The notes beneath the pieces were generated by a model, which worked only from the letters and a program-made list of their open reading frames with translations, was not told where the DNA came from and did no database searches. DNA of 64,000 nt, from positions 186,001-250,000 of the forward strand of contig NZ_JAAIXZ010000008.1 of NCBI RefSeq assembly GCF_010894435.1. Reading direction: 5' to 3'. Source of the DNA: Pyxidicoccus trucidator. Its GTDB lineage: Bacteria; Myxococcota; Myxococcia; Myxococcales; Myxococcaceae. The translations under genes and the position numbers were made by a program. Shown piece by piece: positions 19,572 through 27,447 of this stretch (position 1 is its first letter; each line of letters opens with the position of its first letter).

Positions 19572-20635
19572 GTCGGGGGCCTCCGGGCGGCAGCCTCGAC
19601 TTCCGCCATTCTGGACCGACGCCCTCGGGTTTCCCTCTGGGAAACCGCCACTGCAGCGGCTCGGCCTCCCGCGGGGACGCCCCAGCCTGGCGAGAGTCGA
19701 GGCTGCCGCTGGAGACGTTGGGGAGAGAGCCTGGAAAGCAGCCAGCGCCGCCGACACGGCCCGTGCCTGAGCGAAGCGCGAGTCGCGCCATCTGGCGGGC
19801 GCGAGTCGGCCCGTGGCGACTCAGCCACCTCTGTCGATGGCGCCGCCGCGAGCCTGCCAGGTGTGGCGGGTGACGGCACGTCGCTCCCTGGGGCAGGCGT
19901 GGCCGTGCCTCGGGGGACGGAGTCTTCGCCGGGGCAATCCGTGCCTGCGCCTTGGGGTCCTGAGCCCTCGCCTGAAGGCGCGCCGGTTCCTCGTGGGCCG
20001 GAGTCTCCTTCGCGCGCCAGGGCACGCCAGAGGGCGCGGGCTGGGGCGAGCACTTCGGCTTCCTCCACCTTCTCGCGCTGCTGAGCCGCGCGTGCCAGCT
20101 CCAGCAACGCGCCCCACACCAGCCCCTCGCCCAGTTGGGCGCAGCCGGGCGCCAGCGCCCCCTCACGCTCGCCCTTCTCCAGCACCTCGCGGACCAGGGC
20201 CCGTGTAGCGCCTCCATTCGACTGCCGCGGGATGAGCGCCCCGGCCACTCGTGGCGCGGGAGCAGGGGGCGAGTGCGGCCCGTACTCGTGCGCGTGCCAG
20301 TGCAGGAAGGTGAAGTTGAAGAGACCCGGCTGCCTCAGCGCCCACCAGGCCAGCTCCCACCAGAAGGTGAGGAAGGCCTGGGCGAAGTCCACCCCCGGCC
20401 TGCCGTGCTTCAACAGGAAGGCCACCTCCACGTGGTAGCTCAGTTGCTTCTCGGTGAAGTCGCGCACCGCCAGAGCCAGGCCCAGCTTGCTGCCGTAGCG
20501 CCGGTACACCGAGCCCACTGACATTCGCATGGCCTCGGCCAGCCCCGCGGCCTGCACGTTGTCGTAGCCCCGCCGCGCCAACAGCGCCGCCGCGTCGCGC
20601 ATGGACTCGGCGTGCATCATCTCCAGGAAATCCAT
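19572..20635 (-). CDS. TetR/AcrR-family regulator with unresolved C-terminus
   Basis: The start MDFLEMMHAESMRDAAALLA at 20635 leads into a TetR-type helix-turn-helix (GLAEAMRMSVGSVYRRYGSK, residues ~30-50) and a helical ligand domain to about residue 200 (near 20036). After ALWRALARE the sequence becomes Gly/Pro/Ser-rich (PRGTGAPSGEGSGPQGAGT). The frame has no stop until 18278, running antisense through a repeat element and the whole 18948-19571 gene. I give 19572 only as a practical boundary; the true end is uncertain and may have been lost by insertion of the repeat or a frameshift. A perfect 18-bp palindrome lies 89 bases upstream. Confidence 0.6.
19596..19701 (+). repeat. REP-like element, copy A
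   Basis: About 105 bases beginning near CGACTTCCGCC and containing CATTCTGGACCGACGCCCTC, CAGCGGCTCGGCCTCCC and CGAGAGTCGAG. It matches copy B (21148-21255, opposite strand) at most positions. It starts 25 bases after the stop codon of the upstream gene and points the same way as that gene. Confidence 0.8.
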
Positions 20636-21147
20636 CCCCCTCCCCCTTCCCGCCCCTCGGGCGACTGGCTGTCGCGAACGAGACGTCCTTCCGCTTCGCT
20701 CCCCCCGGGGGAGGAACCTCCGCGGAAGGAACGTTCCTTCCACCGGCACCTGTCTACCGGGTGGGTCCGACATGGGGTGTCGCCCCTGCAACGCCCCGGG
20801 TTGTGGACCCAGCATGCGGTGACGCTCTCAACAAGGCCCGGGTCATAGGCCCTTGCGGCTCGCCTGCAGGCGGGTGTGTTTCGTACGGGGCCACGGATGG
20901 CCTGACAAAGCCCTCCGGGGGCGGCGCGCTTTGACGTGCCACGCGGAAGGTGCGTCCCGGCGCAGGGGCTTCGGGCCCGACTCCTGTCGGACAGGCCGCC
21001 CGGCAGGCATTCCCTGAGACTGCCTCGGAGCCTGCCGCGTTTCGCGCTCCCAGCCTGGAGCGCGGACTCCGGGCGACTCAGACGGATGACCGACACGCTC
21101 CGCACTTGCCCTCTGGAAAGTCGGGCCCTTGGCGACGCGGCCTGGCG
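20636..21147. other. Gene-free stretch upstream of the TetR gene
   Basis: I see no supported gene here. It holds the TetR promoter region, a perfect 18-bp palindrome (20724-20741), a looser inverted repeat with GGGTCC/GGACCC arms (near 20764-20811) and a short palindrome CCTGTCGGACAGG (20983-20995). The frames that cross it lack ribosome binding sites and family similarity. Confidence 0.5.
20724..20741. promoter_or_regulatory. Perfect 18-bp palindrome, likely TetR operator
   Basis: GGAAGGAACGTTCCTTCC is its own reverse complement. It lies about 90 bases upstream of the TetR start codon, the usual place for an autoregulatory site of that family. Confidence 0.6.
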
Positions 21148-21255
21148 TCTGGCTCGACTCTCGGCAGGTTGACGCGTCCCAGAGGGAGGCCGAGCCGCTG
21201 AAGTGGTGGCCTCCCAGCGGAAACCCGAGGGCGTCGGTCCAGAATGGTGAACGTC
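21148..21255 (-). repeat. REP-like element, copy B
   Basis: Reverse-complement match to copy A over about 105 bases with roughly 20 differences judged by eye. On the minus strand it begins directly after the stop codon of the SnoaL-like gene (ends 21259). Both copies therefore sit at the 3' end of a gene and point in that gene's direction. Confidence 0.8.
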
Positions 21256-21258
21256 GAG

Positions 21259-21771
21259 TCAGGGCTTCGGGGGCACCACCTTGTAGCCGCGCTGGAGGAG
21301 TGGGGAGAGCCGGTCCGAGATGTCCCAGGCCTCCACCACCTTGCCCTCGCGCATCCGATACAGGGAGTGGCCGTCGAGCGTGAGGGCCTTGGGCTTGCCG
21401 GCCGCGTCGAGGTTCTTCGGGTCCGTGCCCGTGGCCTTCCAGTGCACCACCACCAGGTCGCCGTCCGCGACGAGGTGGAGGATGTCGAACTTGAGGTCGG
21501 GGAGCTGCTGGAAGCTGGCCTCGGCCTGCTGGCGCACGAGGGCCGGGCCCACCACGTTCGCCGGGGCGCCCTGGGAGTGGTCCACGAAGTCCTGGGCGAT
21601 GTACTCGGGGATGCGGTCGAGCTTGCGCAGGTTGTAGAGCTCCTCGGTGAGCTGCCTCGCGCGCTCCTTGTTCTGGGCTTCCAGCGCGGCGGCGTGCTCC
21701 ACCGGGGACACGGTGGCGCAGCCCGACAGCCACCCCAGGGCACACAGCAACATCGTCACGTGTCGTGTCAT
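21259..21771 (-). CDS. SnoaL-like (NTF2-fold) lipoprotein
   Basis: A 170-residue protein with a lipoprotein signal (MLLCALGWLSGCATV, Cys near residue 18). The mature part has the NTF2-like/SnoaL pattern: a helical start (LTEELYNLRKLDRIPEYIAQ), DFVDHSQG, then strands with VVVHWKATGTDP and KVVEAWDISD. Soluble relatives include polyketide and ester cyclases; the exported forms have no set function. The ATG at 21771 gives a proper signal; longer frames upstream are not supported. Confidence 0.8.
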   Translation of the reverse strand: MTRHVTMLLCALGWLSGCATVSPVEHAAALEAQNKERARQLTEELYNLRKLDRIPEYIAQDFVDHSQGAPANVVGPALVRQQAEASFQQLPDLKFDILHLVADGDLVVVHWKATGTDPKNLDAAGKPKALTLDGHSLYRMREGKVVEAWDISDRLSPLLQRGYKVVPPKP

Positions 21772-21835
21772 GGCGCGGGGAGTCTGCCCGGGCCACCGCA
21801 AGCCCGTCAGCGCTCCCCGGCCCGTAACGTTCACC

Positions 21836-24175
21836 TCAGGGCGCCAGCCGGCCCAGGGCGATGGGTGCGGCGATGCAGGTGTCCGGAATCCCAAACGCGT
21901 CCACCAGCGCCACCGCGTCCGGCCGCACCTCCGCGCACAGCCGCTCCACCTCCTTGCGGATGGCCCTCGCCTTGGCGCCCTCCAGCAGCCCGTGCTCCAG
22001 GAACCAGCCGCTCGCCGACTCCAGGCAGGACAGGCCGTAGAGGTCGCAGAGCCGCCCGAGCACCGTCTTCAGCCCTGGCTCCTTCACCGCCGCCACGCCG
22101 TGGAGGAACTGCTCCAGCACCAGCCGCTCCACGTGCGCGTGCGCCAGCGCGAGCAGGTGCTCCTGACACTGGTTGAAGGCCTCGAACGCCTCCACCCCCG
22201 CGCCCAGCCGCTTGCGCAGCCGGCGTGACACGGAGGCCATCAGGTCCTCCTCGCGGTAGCGCAGCGCCCGGAGCTGGAAGTCGCCGTCGCGCAGGTGCTC
22301 GCTCTCCGTGCGGCGCGTGGTGAAGGGGTTGCGCTCCATCACCCCCGTCGCCCGGTCCGCCAGCAGCTTCAGCACCGCGAAGACGCGGTCGTCCTCGAAG
22401 CGCTGCCGGTAGCCCGTCAGCAGGCCCTTGGACACGAGCTGCATCAGCACCGTGTTGTCGCCCTCGAACGTGGTGAACACGTCCGTGTCCGCCTTCAGCG
22501 CCGGCACCCGGTTGGCCTCCAGGTAGCCCTGCCCGCCGCACGCCTCGCGCGCCTCCTGGAGCACCGCCGTGGTGTGCCACGTCGTGTACGCCTTCAGCCC
22601 TGCCGCCAGCGCCTCCACCTCGCGCGCGTCCTCCTCCGTGCGCTTCACGTACCGCTCCACCAGGTGCTCCAGCGCGAAGTCCAGCGCGTACGTCTTCGCC
22701 AGCGGCTTCAGCAGCCGGAGCTGGTGCGTCTGGTGGTCCAGCAGCCGCACCTCCTGCGCACCCACCGGGCCGAACTGGCGCCGCATGTCGCCGTAGCGGA
22801 TGGCAATCGTCAGCCCGCTCTTCGCCGCGCTCAGCCCCGCGCACGCCACGCTCACCCGGCCCGCCACCAGCGTGCCCAGCATGGTGAAGAAGCGCTTCGA
22901 GTCCCCGGGAATCGAGCTGTGGTACTGGCCCTTCGCGTCCACCTGGCCGAAGCGGTCCAGAAGGTTCTCTCGCGGGACGCGCACGTGGTCGAACCAGATG
23001 CGGCCGTTGTCCACGCCGTTGAGGCCCATCTTCTCGCCGCAGTCTTCAATGCGAATCCCGGGCAGCACCTTCCCCTGCGCGTCGCGCAGCGGCACCAGCA
23101 GCGCGTGGACGCCCAGGGCCTTGCCGTCCACCTCCAGCTGCGCGAACACCGTGGCGATGCGCCCGTGCCGGGCGGCGTTGCCAATCCACTCCTTGCGCGC
23201 GCCGTCCTCGGGCGTGTGCACCACGAACTCGCCGGCCTTCGCGTCGTAGCGCGCCGTCGTCTCCACGTCGCGCACGTTGGAGCCGTGGCGCAGCTCACTC
23301 ATCGCGAAGCAGCCGGGCAGCTCCAGCGAGGCCACCTTCGGCAGGTACTCGCGGTGGTGCCGCTCCGTGCCGAGGAAGAGGATGCTCGCGCCGAACAGGC
23401 CGAAGTGCACGCCCGCCTTCACCACGAGGCTCATGTCGAAGAAGGCCAGCGTCTCGAACGCGGCGATGAAGGCGCCCAGGTCCGCGCTCGTCTCGTTCCC
23501 CTCGGGGAAGGCGATGCGCCCCAGCCCCTGGTCCGCCATCGACTTCAGCCAGGAGAACACCTGGTCGCGGTAGGCGTCCGTGTCGCGCGTGGACCCGTAG
23601 CGGAAGGCCGGGTCCGCCAGCCAGTCGCGCACCTTCTGGCGGGCCTCCGGGTACTTGCGGTCCAGCACCGCGCGCAGCGCCTCCGGGTCGAAGGAGGTGG
23701 TCTCCGTGGGCCCGTGGGTCGGCGGCGCGGGCGCGGCGGCGGGCACCAGGGAGCGCACTGCCTCCCGGCCGGAGATGCCCAGCGACTCCTCCAGCGCCGT
23801 CAGCGCTCGCGCCAGCTCCGGCATGGGCGCGGGAAGCCCGTCCGTGCCGTTGGCCACCTCCGCGAGCCGTGCGCCCAGCTCCGCGAGGTTCTGGTGACTG
23901 CTATGGGACAGTTGCTCGGCGGTGCGGCGGATGTGCTCCTTCACCGCCGAGAGCTCCCCGGCGCTCGGCGGGAACACCGGGTCCAGCCAGCGCGCCAGCA
24001 CCACGTTGGAGCGCAGGTCCAACCAGGGCTGCTGGCGGGCCGCGTCGGCGAGCGCCCGAATCTCCTGGTGGGTCAGCTCTCCGTCCGTCCACGCGACGTA
24101 CAGCATGGGCACCAGCGGCGCGAGGCGGGGCAGCGAGAGCAGTTCGTGCGCCGTCGGACGGCTGTCTTCCACCAT
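21836..24175 (-). CDS. Acyl-CoA dehydrogenase/oxidase with N-terminal extension
   Basis: A 779-residue flavoenzyme, far longer than the ~380 of a simple acyl-CoA dehydrogenase. Residues ~1-170 form an added helical domain; MLYVAWTDGELTHQEIRALA resembles TerB-type folds. From ~200 the FAD/acyl-CoA fold follows, with CFAMSELRHGSNVRDVET (the usual substrate-binding strand) and a C-terminal FEGDNTVLMQLVSKGLL typical of peroxisomal-type acyl-CoA oxidases. It should oxidise acyl-CoA to enoyl-CoA; whether oxygen or an electron-transfer flavoprotein is the acceptor is uncertain. The ATG at 24175 is the first good start, with GGAGAG before it. It diverges from the cardiolipin synthase gene. Confidence 0.88.
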   Translation of the reverse strand: MVEDSRPTAHELLSLPRLAPLVPMLYVAWTDGELTHQEIRALADAARQQPWLDLRSNVVLARWLDPVFPPSAGELSAVKEHIRRTAEQLSHSSHQNLAELGARLAEVANGTDGLPAPMPELARALTALEESLGISGREAVRSLVPAAAPAPPTHGPTETTSFDPEALRAVLDRKYPEARQKVRDWLADPAFRYGSTRDTDAYRDQVFSWLKSMADQGLGRIAFPEGNETSADLGAFIAAFETLAFFDMSLVVKAGVHFGLFGASILFLGTERHHREYLPKVASLELPGCFAMSELRHGSNVRDVETTARYDAKAGEFVVHTPEDGARKEWIGNAARHGRIATVFAQLEVDGKALGVHALLVPLRDAQGKVLPGIRIEDCGEKMGLNGVDNGRIWFDHVRVPRENLLDRFGQVDAKGQYHSSIPGDSKRFFTMLGTLVAGRVSVACAGLSAAKSGLTIAIRYGDMRRQFGPVGAQEVRLLDHQTHQLRLLKPLAKTYALDFALEHLVERYVKRTEEDAREVEALAAGLKAYTTWHTTAVLQEAREACGGQGYLEANRVPALKADTDVFTTFEGDNTVLMQLVSKGLLTGYRQRFEDDRVFAVLKLLADRATGVMERNPFTTRRTESEHLRDGDFQLRALRYREEDLMASVSRRLRKRLGAGVEAFEAFNQCQEHLLALAHAHVERLVLEQFLHGVAAVKEPGLKTVLGRLCDLYGLSCLESASGWFLEHGLLEGAKARAIRKEVERLCAEVRPDAVALVDAFGIPDTCIAAPIALGRLAP

Positions 24176-24317
24176 GGTTGGCTCTCCAGGAGGCGAGGGA
24201 ACGGGCGCAGTCTGGCCAGCCCGGCCCCTGGCGGCAATGGGAGAAGACGCTCCTTCGTGGGGCAGGCGAGAGAGCACGCCATGGCGGGGGCAGGGAAGCG
24301 TCCCCACGTTGCCGCGC

Positions 24318-25601
24318 ATGGACGAGATGCAGCAGCTGGAAGACCTCCTGCCCCAGGCCGGGGCCCACTTCCTCGAGAGCGACCGCGAGCGGGCCCGCCA
24401 CGAGATGCAGGGCCCCTTCATGCTTCCACCCGGGCCCACGGGCTTCTCCTTCGCGCTGTACCAGTCCGTCGGCGTGGGGCTGATTCCGGGCCACCGGCTG
24501 GAGCTGCTGGAGAACGGCACCGTCTTCGACCGCATGGTGGAGGACATCCGCAACGCGAAGCAGAGCGTTCACATCCTCGTCTACATCTGGCGTCCCTGCG
24601 ACGTGTCGGACCGCATCATCGAGGCGCTGGTGGACCGGGCCCGCGCGGGCGTGCAGTGCCGCGTGGTGGTGGACCCGGTGGGCAGCGAGGAGCTGCGCGG
24701 CAGCAAGGACTTCGACCTCAAGGTGGAGAAGGTCCTCACCGACGCGGGCGTGGAGGTGCACTACTACCGGCTGCTCGCGGGCAAGGTGATGGGCCGGCTG
24801 CTGGGGCGCACCCACAACAAGATTGTCGTGGTGGATGGACGCATCGGCTACACGGGCGGCTTCGGCATCTGGAAGGTGTGGGAGGGCGACGGGCTGAAGG
24901 AGGAGGAGTGGCGCGACACCAACGTGCGCGTCGAGGGGCCCGAGGTGCGCCGCATGCAGCTGTCCTTCTCGCGCCACTGGCAGGAGTCCGGTGGCGGGCT
25001 GCTTCCTCCGAGCGCCTTCCCCGAGGTGGAGGAACAGGAGACGGACGGCCCGGCGAGCGCGGGCTTCGTCGACAGCGCGGGCAAGCTGGGTGTCACCGAC
25101 GCCGAGCGCATGGTCCGCCTGGTCATCGCCGCCGCGCGCGAGCGCCTGTGGATTGCCAACGCGTACTTCACTCCGCCCAACGCGATGCTGGAGCAGCTCG
25201 AGGAGAAGCTTCGCCAGGGCGTGGAGGTCCGCATCCTGGGGCCGGGCCCCGTCCACGACGTGCCCATCATCCGCGCGTCCCAGCGCTCCACCTACGAGCG
25301 GCTGCTGTCCGCGGGCGCGCGCATCTACGAGTACCAGCCGTCGATGATGCACGCGAAGACGATTCTCGTGGACGACTGGCTCGCGGTGGTGGGCTCCACC
25401 AACCTGGACGTGCTGTCGCTCAACAAGCTGGGTGAGGGCTCGCTCCTGATGAACGACCCGGAGTTCGTCCGCAAGCTGGAGCGGTGCTGGGCGAAGGACC
25501 TGCGGCACTCGAAGGAAATCACCCTGGAGAACGGGGGCCGCACCAACCCGTGGCGCCGCGTGGCCCGGCGTGCCACGCAGTTGGTGGGGCGGGACAGGTA
25601 G
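24318..25601 (+). CDS. Phospholipase D-family protein (cardiolipin synthase-like)
   Basis: A 427-residue protein with two HKD motifs: HNKIVVVDG at about residue 166 and HAKTILVDDW at about 345, each followed by GGFG or GSTNLD. These form one active site that transfers phosphatidyl groups; bacterial relatives join two phosphatidylglycerols to make cardiolipin. Unlike typical Cls enzymes it lacks the two N-terminal membrane helices, so it resembles the ClsB-type branch and may associate peripherally. The ATG at 24318 opens MDEMQQLEDLLPQAG. Confidence 0.88.
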   Translation: MDEMQQLEDLLPQAGAHFLESDRERARHEMQGPFMLPPGPTGFSFALYQSVGVGLIPGHRLELLENGTVFDRMVEDIRNAKQSVHILVYIWRPCDVSDRIIEALVDRARAGVQCRVVVDPVGSEELRGSKDFDLKVEKVLTDAGVEVHYYRLLAGKVMGRLLGRTHNKIVVVDGRIGYTGGFGIWKVWEGDGLKEEEWRDTNVRVEGPEVRRMQLSFSRHWQESGGGLLPPSAFPEVEEQETDGPASAGFVDSAGKLGVTDAERMVRLVIAAARERLWIANAYFTPPNAMLEQLEEKLRQGVEVRILGPGPVHDVPIIRASQRSTYERLLSAGARIYEYQPSMMHAKTILVDDWLAVVGSTNLDVLSLNKLGEGSLLMNDPEFVRKLERCWAKDLRHSKEITLENGGRTNPWRRVARRATQLVGRDR

Positions 25602-25627
25602 GCCACCGCGGCGGGGCGGCACTTGCT

Positions 25628-26425
25628 TCAGCGATGGTCCGTCACGCCGACCTGGCGGCAGTACCGGAGCACCGGGCACGTGGTGCACTTGGGCCTCGTG
25701 CCCGTGCACACGTGCTTGCCGAAGGGCACCAGCAGTCGGTTGATTTCCACCCAGTACGCGCGTGGGAGCTGGGTCTCCAGGGCTGCCAGCGTGGCCTCCG
25801 GCGAGCGCGCCCGCACATAGCCCCAGCGGTTCGTCACCCGGTGCACGTGGATGTCCACGCTGATGGCCTCGTGCCCGCAGGCGATGCCGAGCGCCAGGTG
25901 CGCGCACTTGGGGCCCACGCCCTTGAAGGACTGGAGCACCTCCGCGTCACACGGGAGCTTCCCGCCGAACTCGTCCCGCGTCCTCACGGCGATGGCGTGG
26001 AGCTGCCGGGCTTTCGGCTCGTGGAAGGTGACGGGGCTGATGATTTCGTCAATCTCGTCCGGCGTCAGCCGGGCCAGGGCCTCCGGTGTGGACGCTCGGC
26101 CGAGCAGCGCGAGCGACACCGGCAGGCTCACCTCGTCCCTCGTGCGGATGGAGAGGATGCAGGCCACGAGCTGCTCGAAGAGTGAGTCATGGCCATTCGC
26201 CGCCAGCGCGAACATCGCGGCGTCCGCGAAGTGGCGGACCTCCTCGCGGATGCGGCCGAGCACCTCGTCGATGTCGAAGGGGGCCTTGTCCGGGCGGGGC
26301 GGAGGCTCGGCCACCACCCCCGGCGCCGGAGGCTGCTCCGGTTCCGGGGGCTGGCGGGCCGTCCTCGCGCTCACTCGCGCGGGGGCTCGCCGGCTAGCTG
26401 TCCTGGGTTTCCGAGCCGACGTCAT
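25628..26425 (-). CDS. Endonuclease III-like DNA glycosylase (HhH-GPD)
   Basis: About 265 residues. The helix-hairpin-helix has the catalytic Lys in FKGVGPKCAHLAL and the catalytic Asp in SVDIHVHRVTNRW. The C-terminal Cys set C-x6-C-x2-C-x5-C (VCTGTRPKCTTCPVLRYC) binds a [4Fe-4S] cluster. The family removes oxidised pyrimidines from DNA and nicks the abasic site. The first ~50 residues are a basic Ala/Arg/Pro-rich extension absent from E. coli Nth, so the start is uncertain; 26425 (MTSARKPRTA) overlaps the end of the next gene by 32 bases, and a GTG at 26371 is an alternative. Confidence 0.88.
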   Translation of the reverse strand: MTSARKPRTASRRAPARVSARTARQPPEPEQPPAPGVVAEPPPRPDKAPFDIDEVLGRIREEVRHFADAAMFALAANGHDSLFEQLVACILSIRTRDEVSLPVSLALLGRASTPEALARLTPDEIDEIISPVTFHEPKARQLHAIAVRTRDEFGGKLPCDAEVLQSFKGVGPKCAHLALGIACGHEAISVDIHVHRVTNRWGYVRARSPEATLAALETQLPRAYWVEINRLLVPFGKHVCTGTRPKCTTCPVLRYCRQVGVTDHR

Positions 26426-26612
26426 CCGAGCGCTTCTCGACGTTCTTGTTCGGGCCGCCGTGCGTGCCGAAGTCACCCGCGTTGCGGCTGGCGGGGTAGA
26501 CGTCCGTGTCGTCCCGGCGCTCGCGGCCCTGGCCCGACACGTCTCCGGAGTTCGCCTTGCGGGTCTGGCTCTCCGGCTCGCCCATCCGTCCCTTGTCCTG
26601 CTTCTTCGCCAT
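26394..26612 (-). CDS. Small hydrophilic protein
   Basis: A 72-residue protein (MAKKQDKGRMGEPESQTRKA) rich in Asp, Gly, Asn and Lys with no hydrophobic core. AGGAGG lies seven bases before the ATG, a strong sign that it is translated. It resembles disordered stress or spore proteins only in composition. It lies directly upstream of the glycosylase gene and overlaps its probable start. Confidence 0.7.
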   Translation of the reverse strand: MAKKQDKGRMGEPESQTRKANSGDVSGQGRERRDDTDVYPASRNAGDFGTHGGPNKNVEKRSDDVGSETQDS

Positions 26613-26732
26613 GGTTCGCCTCCTGGTCTCCCAAAGGTGGCGACGGCGGCGAGACATGGCTCGGGCTCGCTCCCGGGCCCGCAGGGAGGGCAGGGGGGCG
26701 AGGGTTCTCTGGCGGGCGGGTGACCTGGAAGG

Positions 26733-27245
26733 TCAGGCAGGCGGCTTCGTCAGGTCCAGCGTGTACCAGTTGTCGCAGCCGAAGTGCCCCGTGTTGCCCA
26801 TGGGCCCGTCGAGCGGCTCGAAGCCGAGGCGGCGGTAGAGCTTCTGGGCCTGCTTCATCCCGGTGGTGGTCTCCAGGTAGCAGAGTCGGAAGCCCGCCTC
26901 GCGCGCGAAGTCCAGGCAGCGGCGCAGCAGCCGCTCGCCCATGCCGTGGCCGCGTGCCTCCTTCAGGAAGTACATCTTGCGCAGCTCGCACACGCCCGGG
27001 TCTCCGCCCTCCAGCGGCGCGATGCCGCCTCCACCGACGATGCGGCCTCCCCGCTCCGCGACGAAGTAGGCGTGGCGCGGCTTCGAGTACGCCGCGCTCA
27101 TCGTCGACACCTCGGGGTCCTGCATGGCGAAGCCGGGGCCGTCCATGCCGAACTCCGGCATCACCGTGCGGATGACGGAGGCCACCGCCGCGTCGTCCCG
27201 GGGCTCGATGGGACGGAGGACCCAGGGTTCCGTGCTCGTGCTCAT
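26733..27245 (-). CDS. GNAT-family N-acetyltransferase
   Basis: A 170-residue acetyl-CoA-dependent transferase. GGGGIAPLEG forms the central strand, and ELRKMYFLKEARGHGMGERLL is the acetyl-CoA pyrophosphate loop (Q/RxxGxG/A type). LCYLETTTGMKQAQKLYRRLGF is the usual C-terminal strand-helix. The substrate, a small molecule or a protein amine, is unknown. Confidence 0.88.
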   Translation of the reverse strand: MSTSTEPWVLRPIEPRDDAAVASVIRTVMPEFGMDGPGFAMQDPEVSTMSAAYSKPRHAYFVAERGGRIVGGGGIAPLEGGDPGVCELRKMYFLKEARGHGMGERLLRRCLDFAREAGFRLCYLETTTGMKQAQKLYRRLGFEPLDGPMGNTGHFGCDNWYTLDLTKPPA

Positions 27246-27447
27246 GGGAGCAGCAACGTTCCACAGTCCGCGCCCGGGGGCCAGGGGCGCCCGGGTGCGT
27301 CAGGGTCCTCGCACCCGCTGTGCACCCGGATGCACAGGTGACACCGGGGCGACGCACCCGTGGAGGCGTTTCGGAGGGGGTGGGTTTCCCTCTCGCCCGG
27401 GTTCCGGGGCATTCTGGGTGGCATGTCCGTTGTAGAGGGGGGAAGGC

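Noticed and set aside
20936-21201. Small plus-strand frames in the gap upstream of the TetR gene
   Set aside because: They lack ribosome sites, and one runs into the repeat element; composition is not coding-like.
22295-25435. 1046-residue plus-strand frame antisense to the acyl-CoA enzyme and running into the phospholipase gene
   Set aside because: It crosses two clearly coding genes in wrong frames and has no family similarity.
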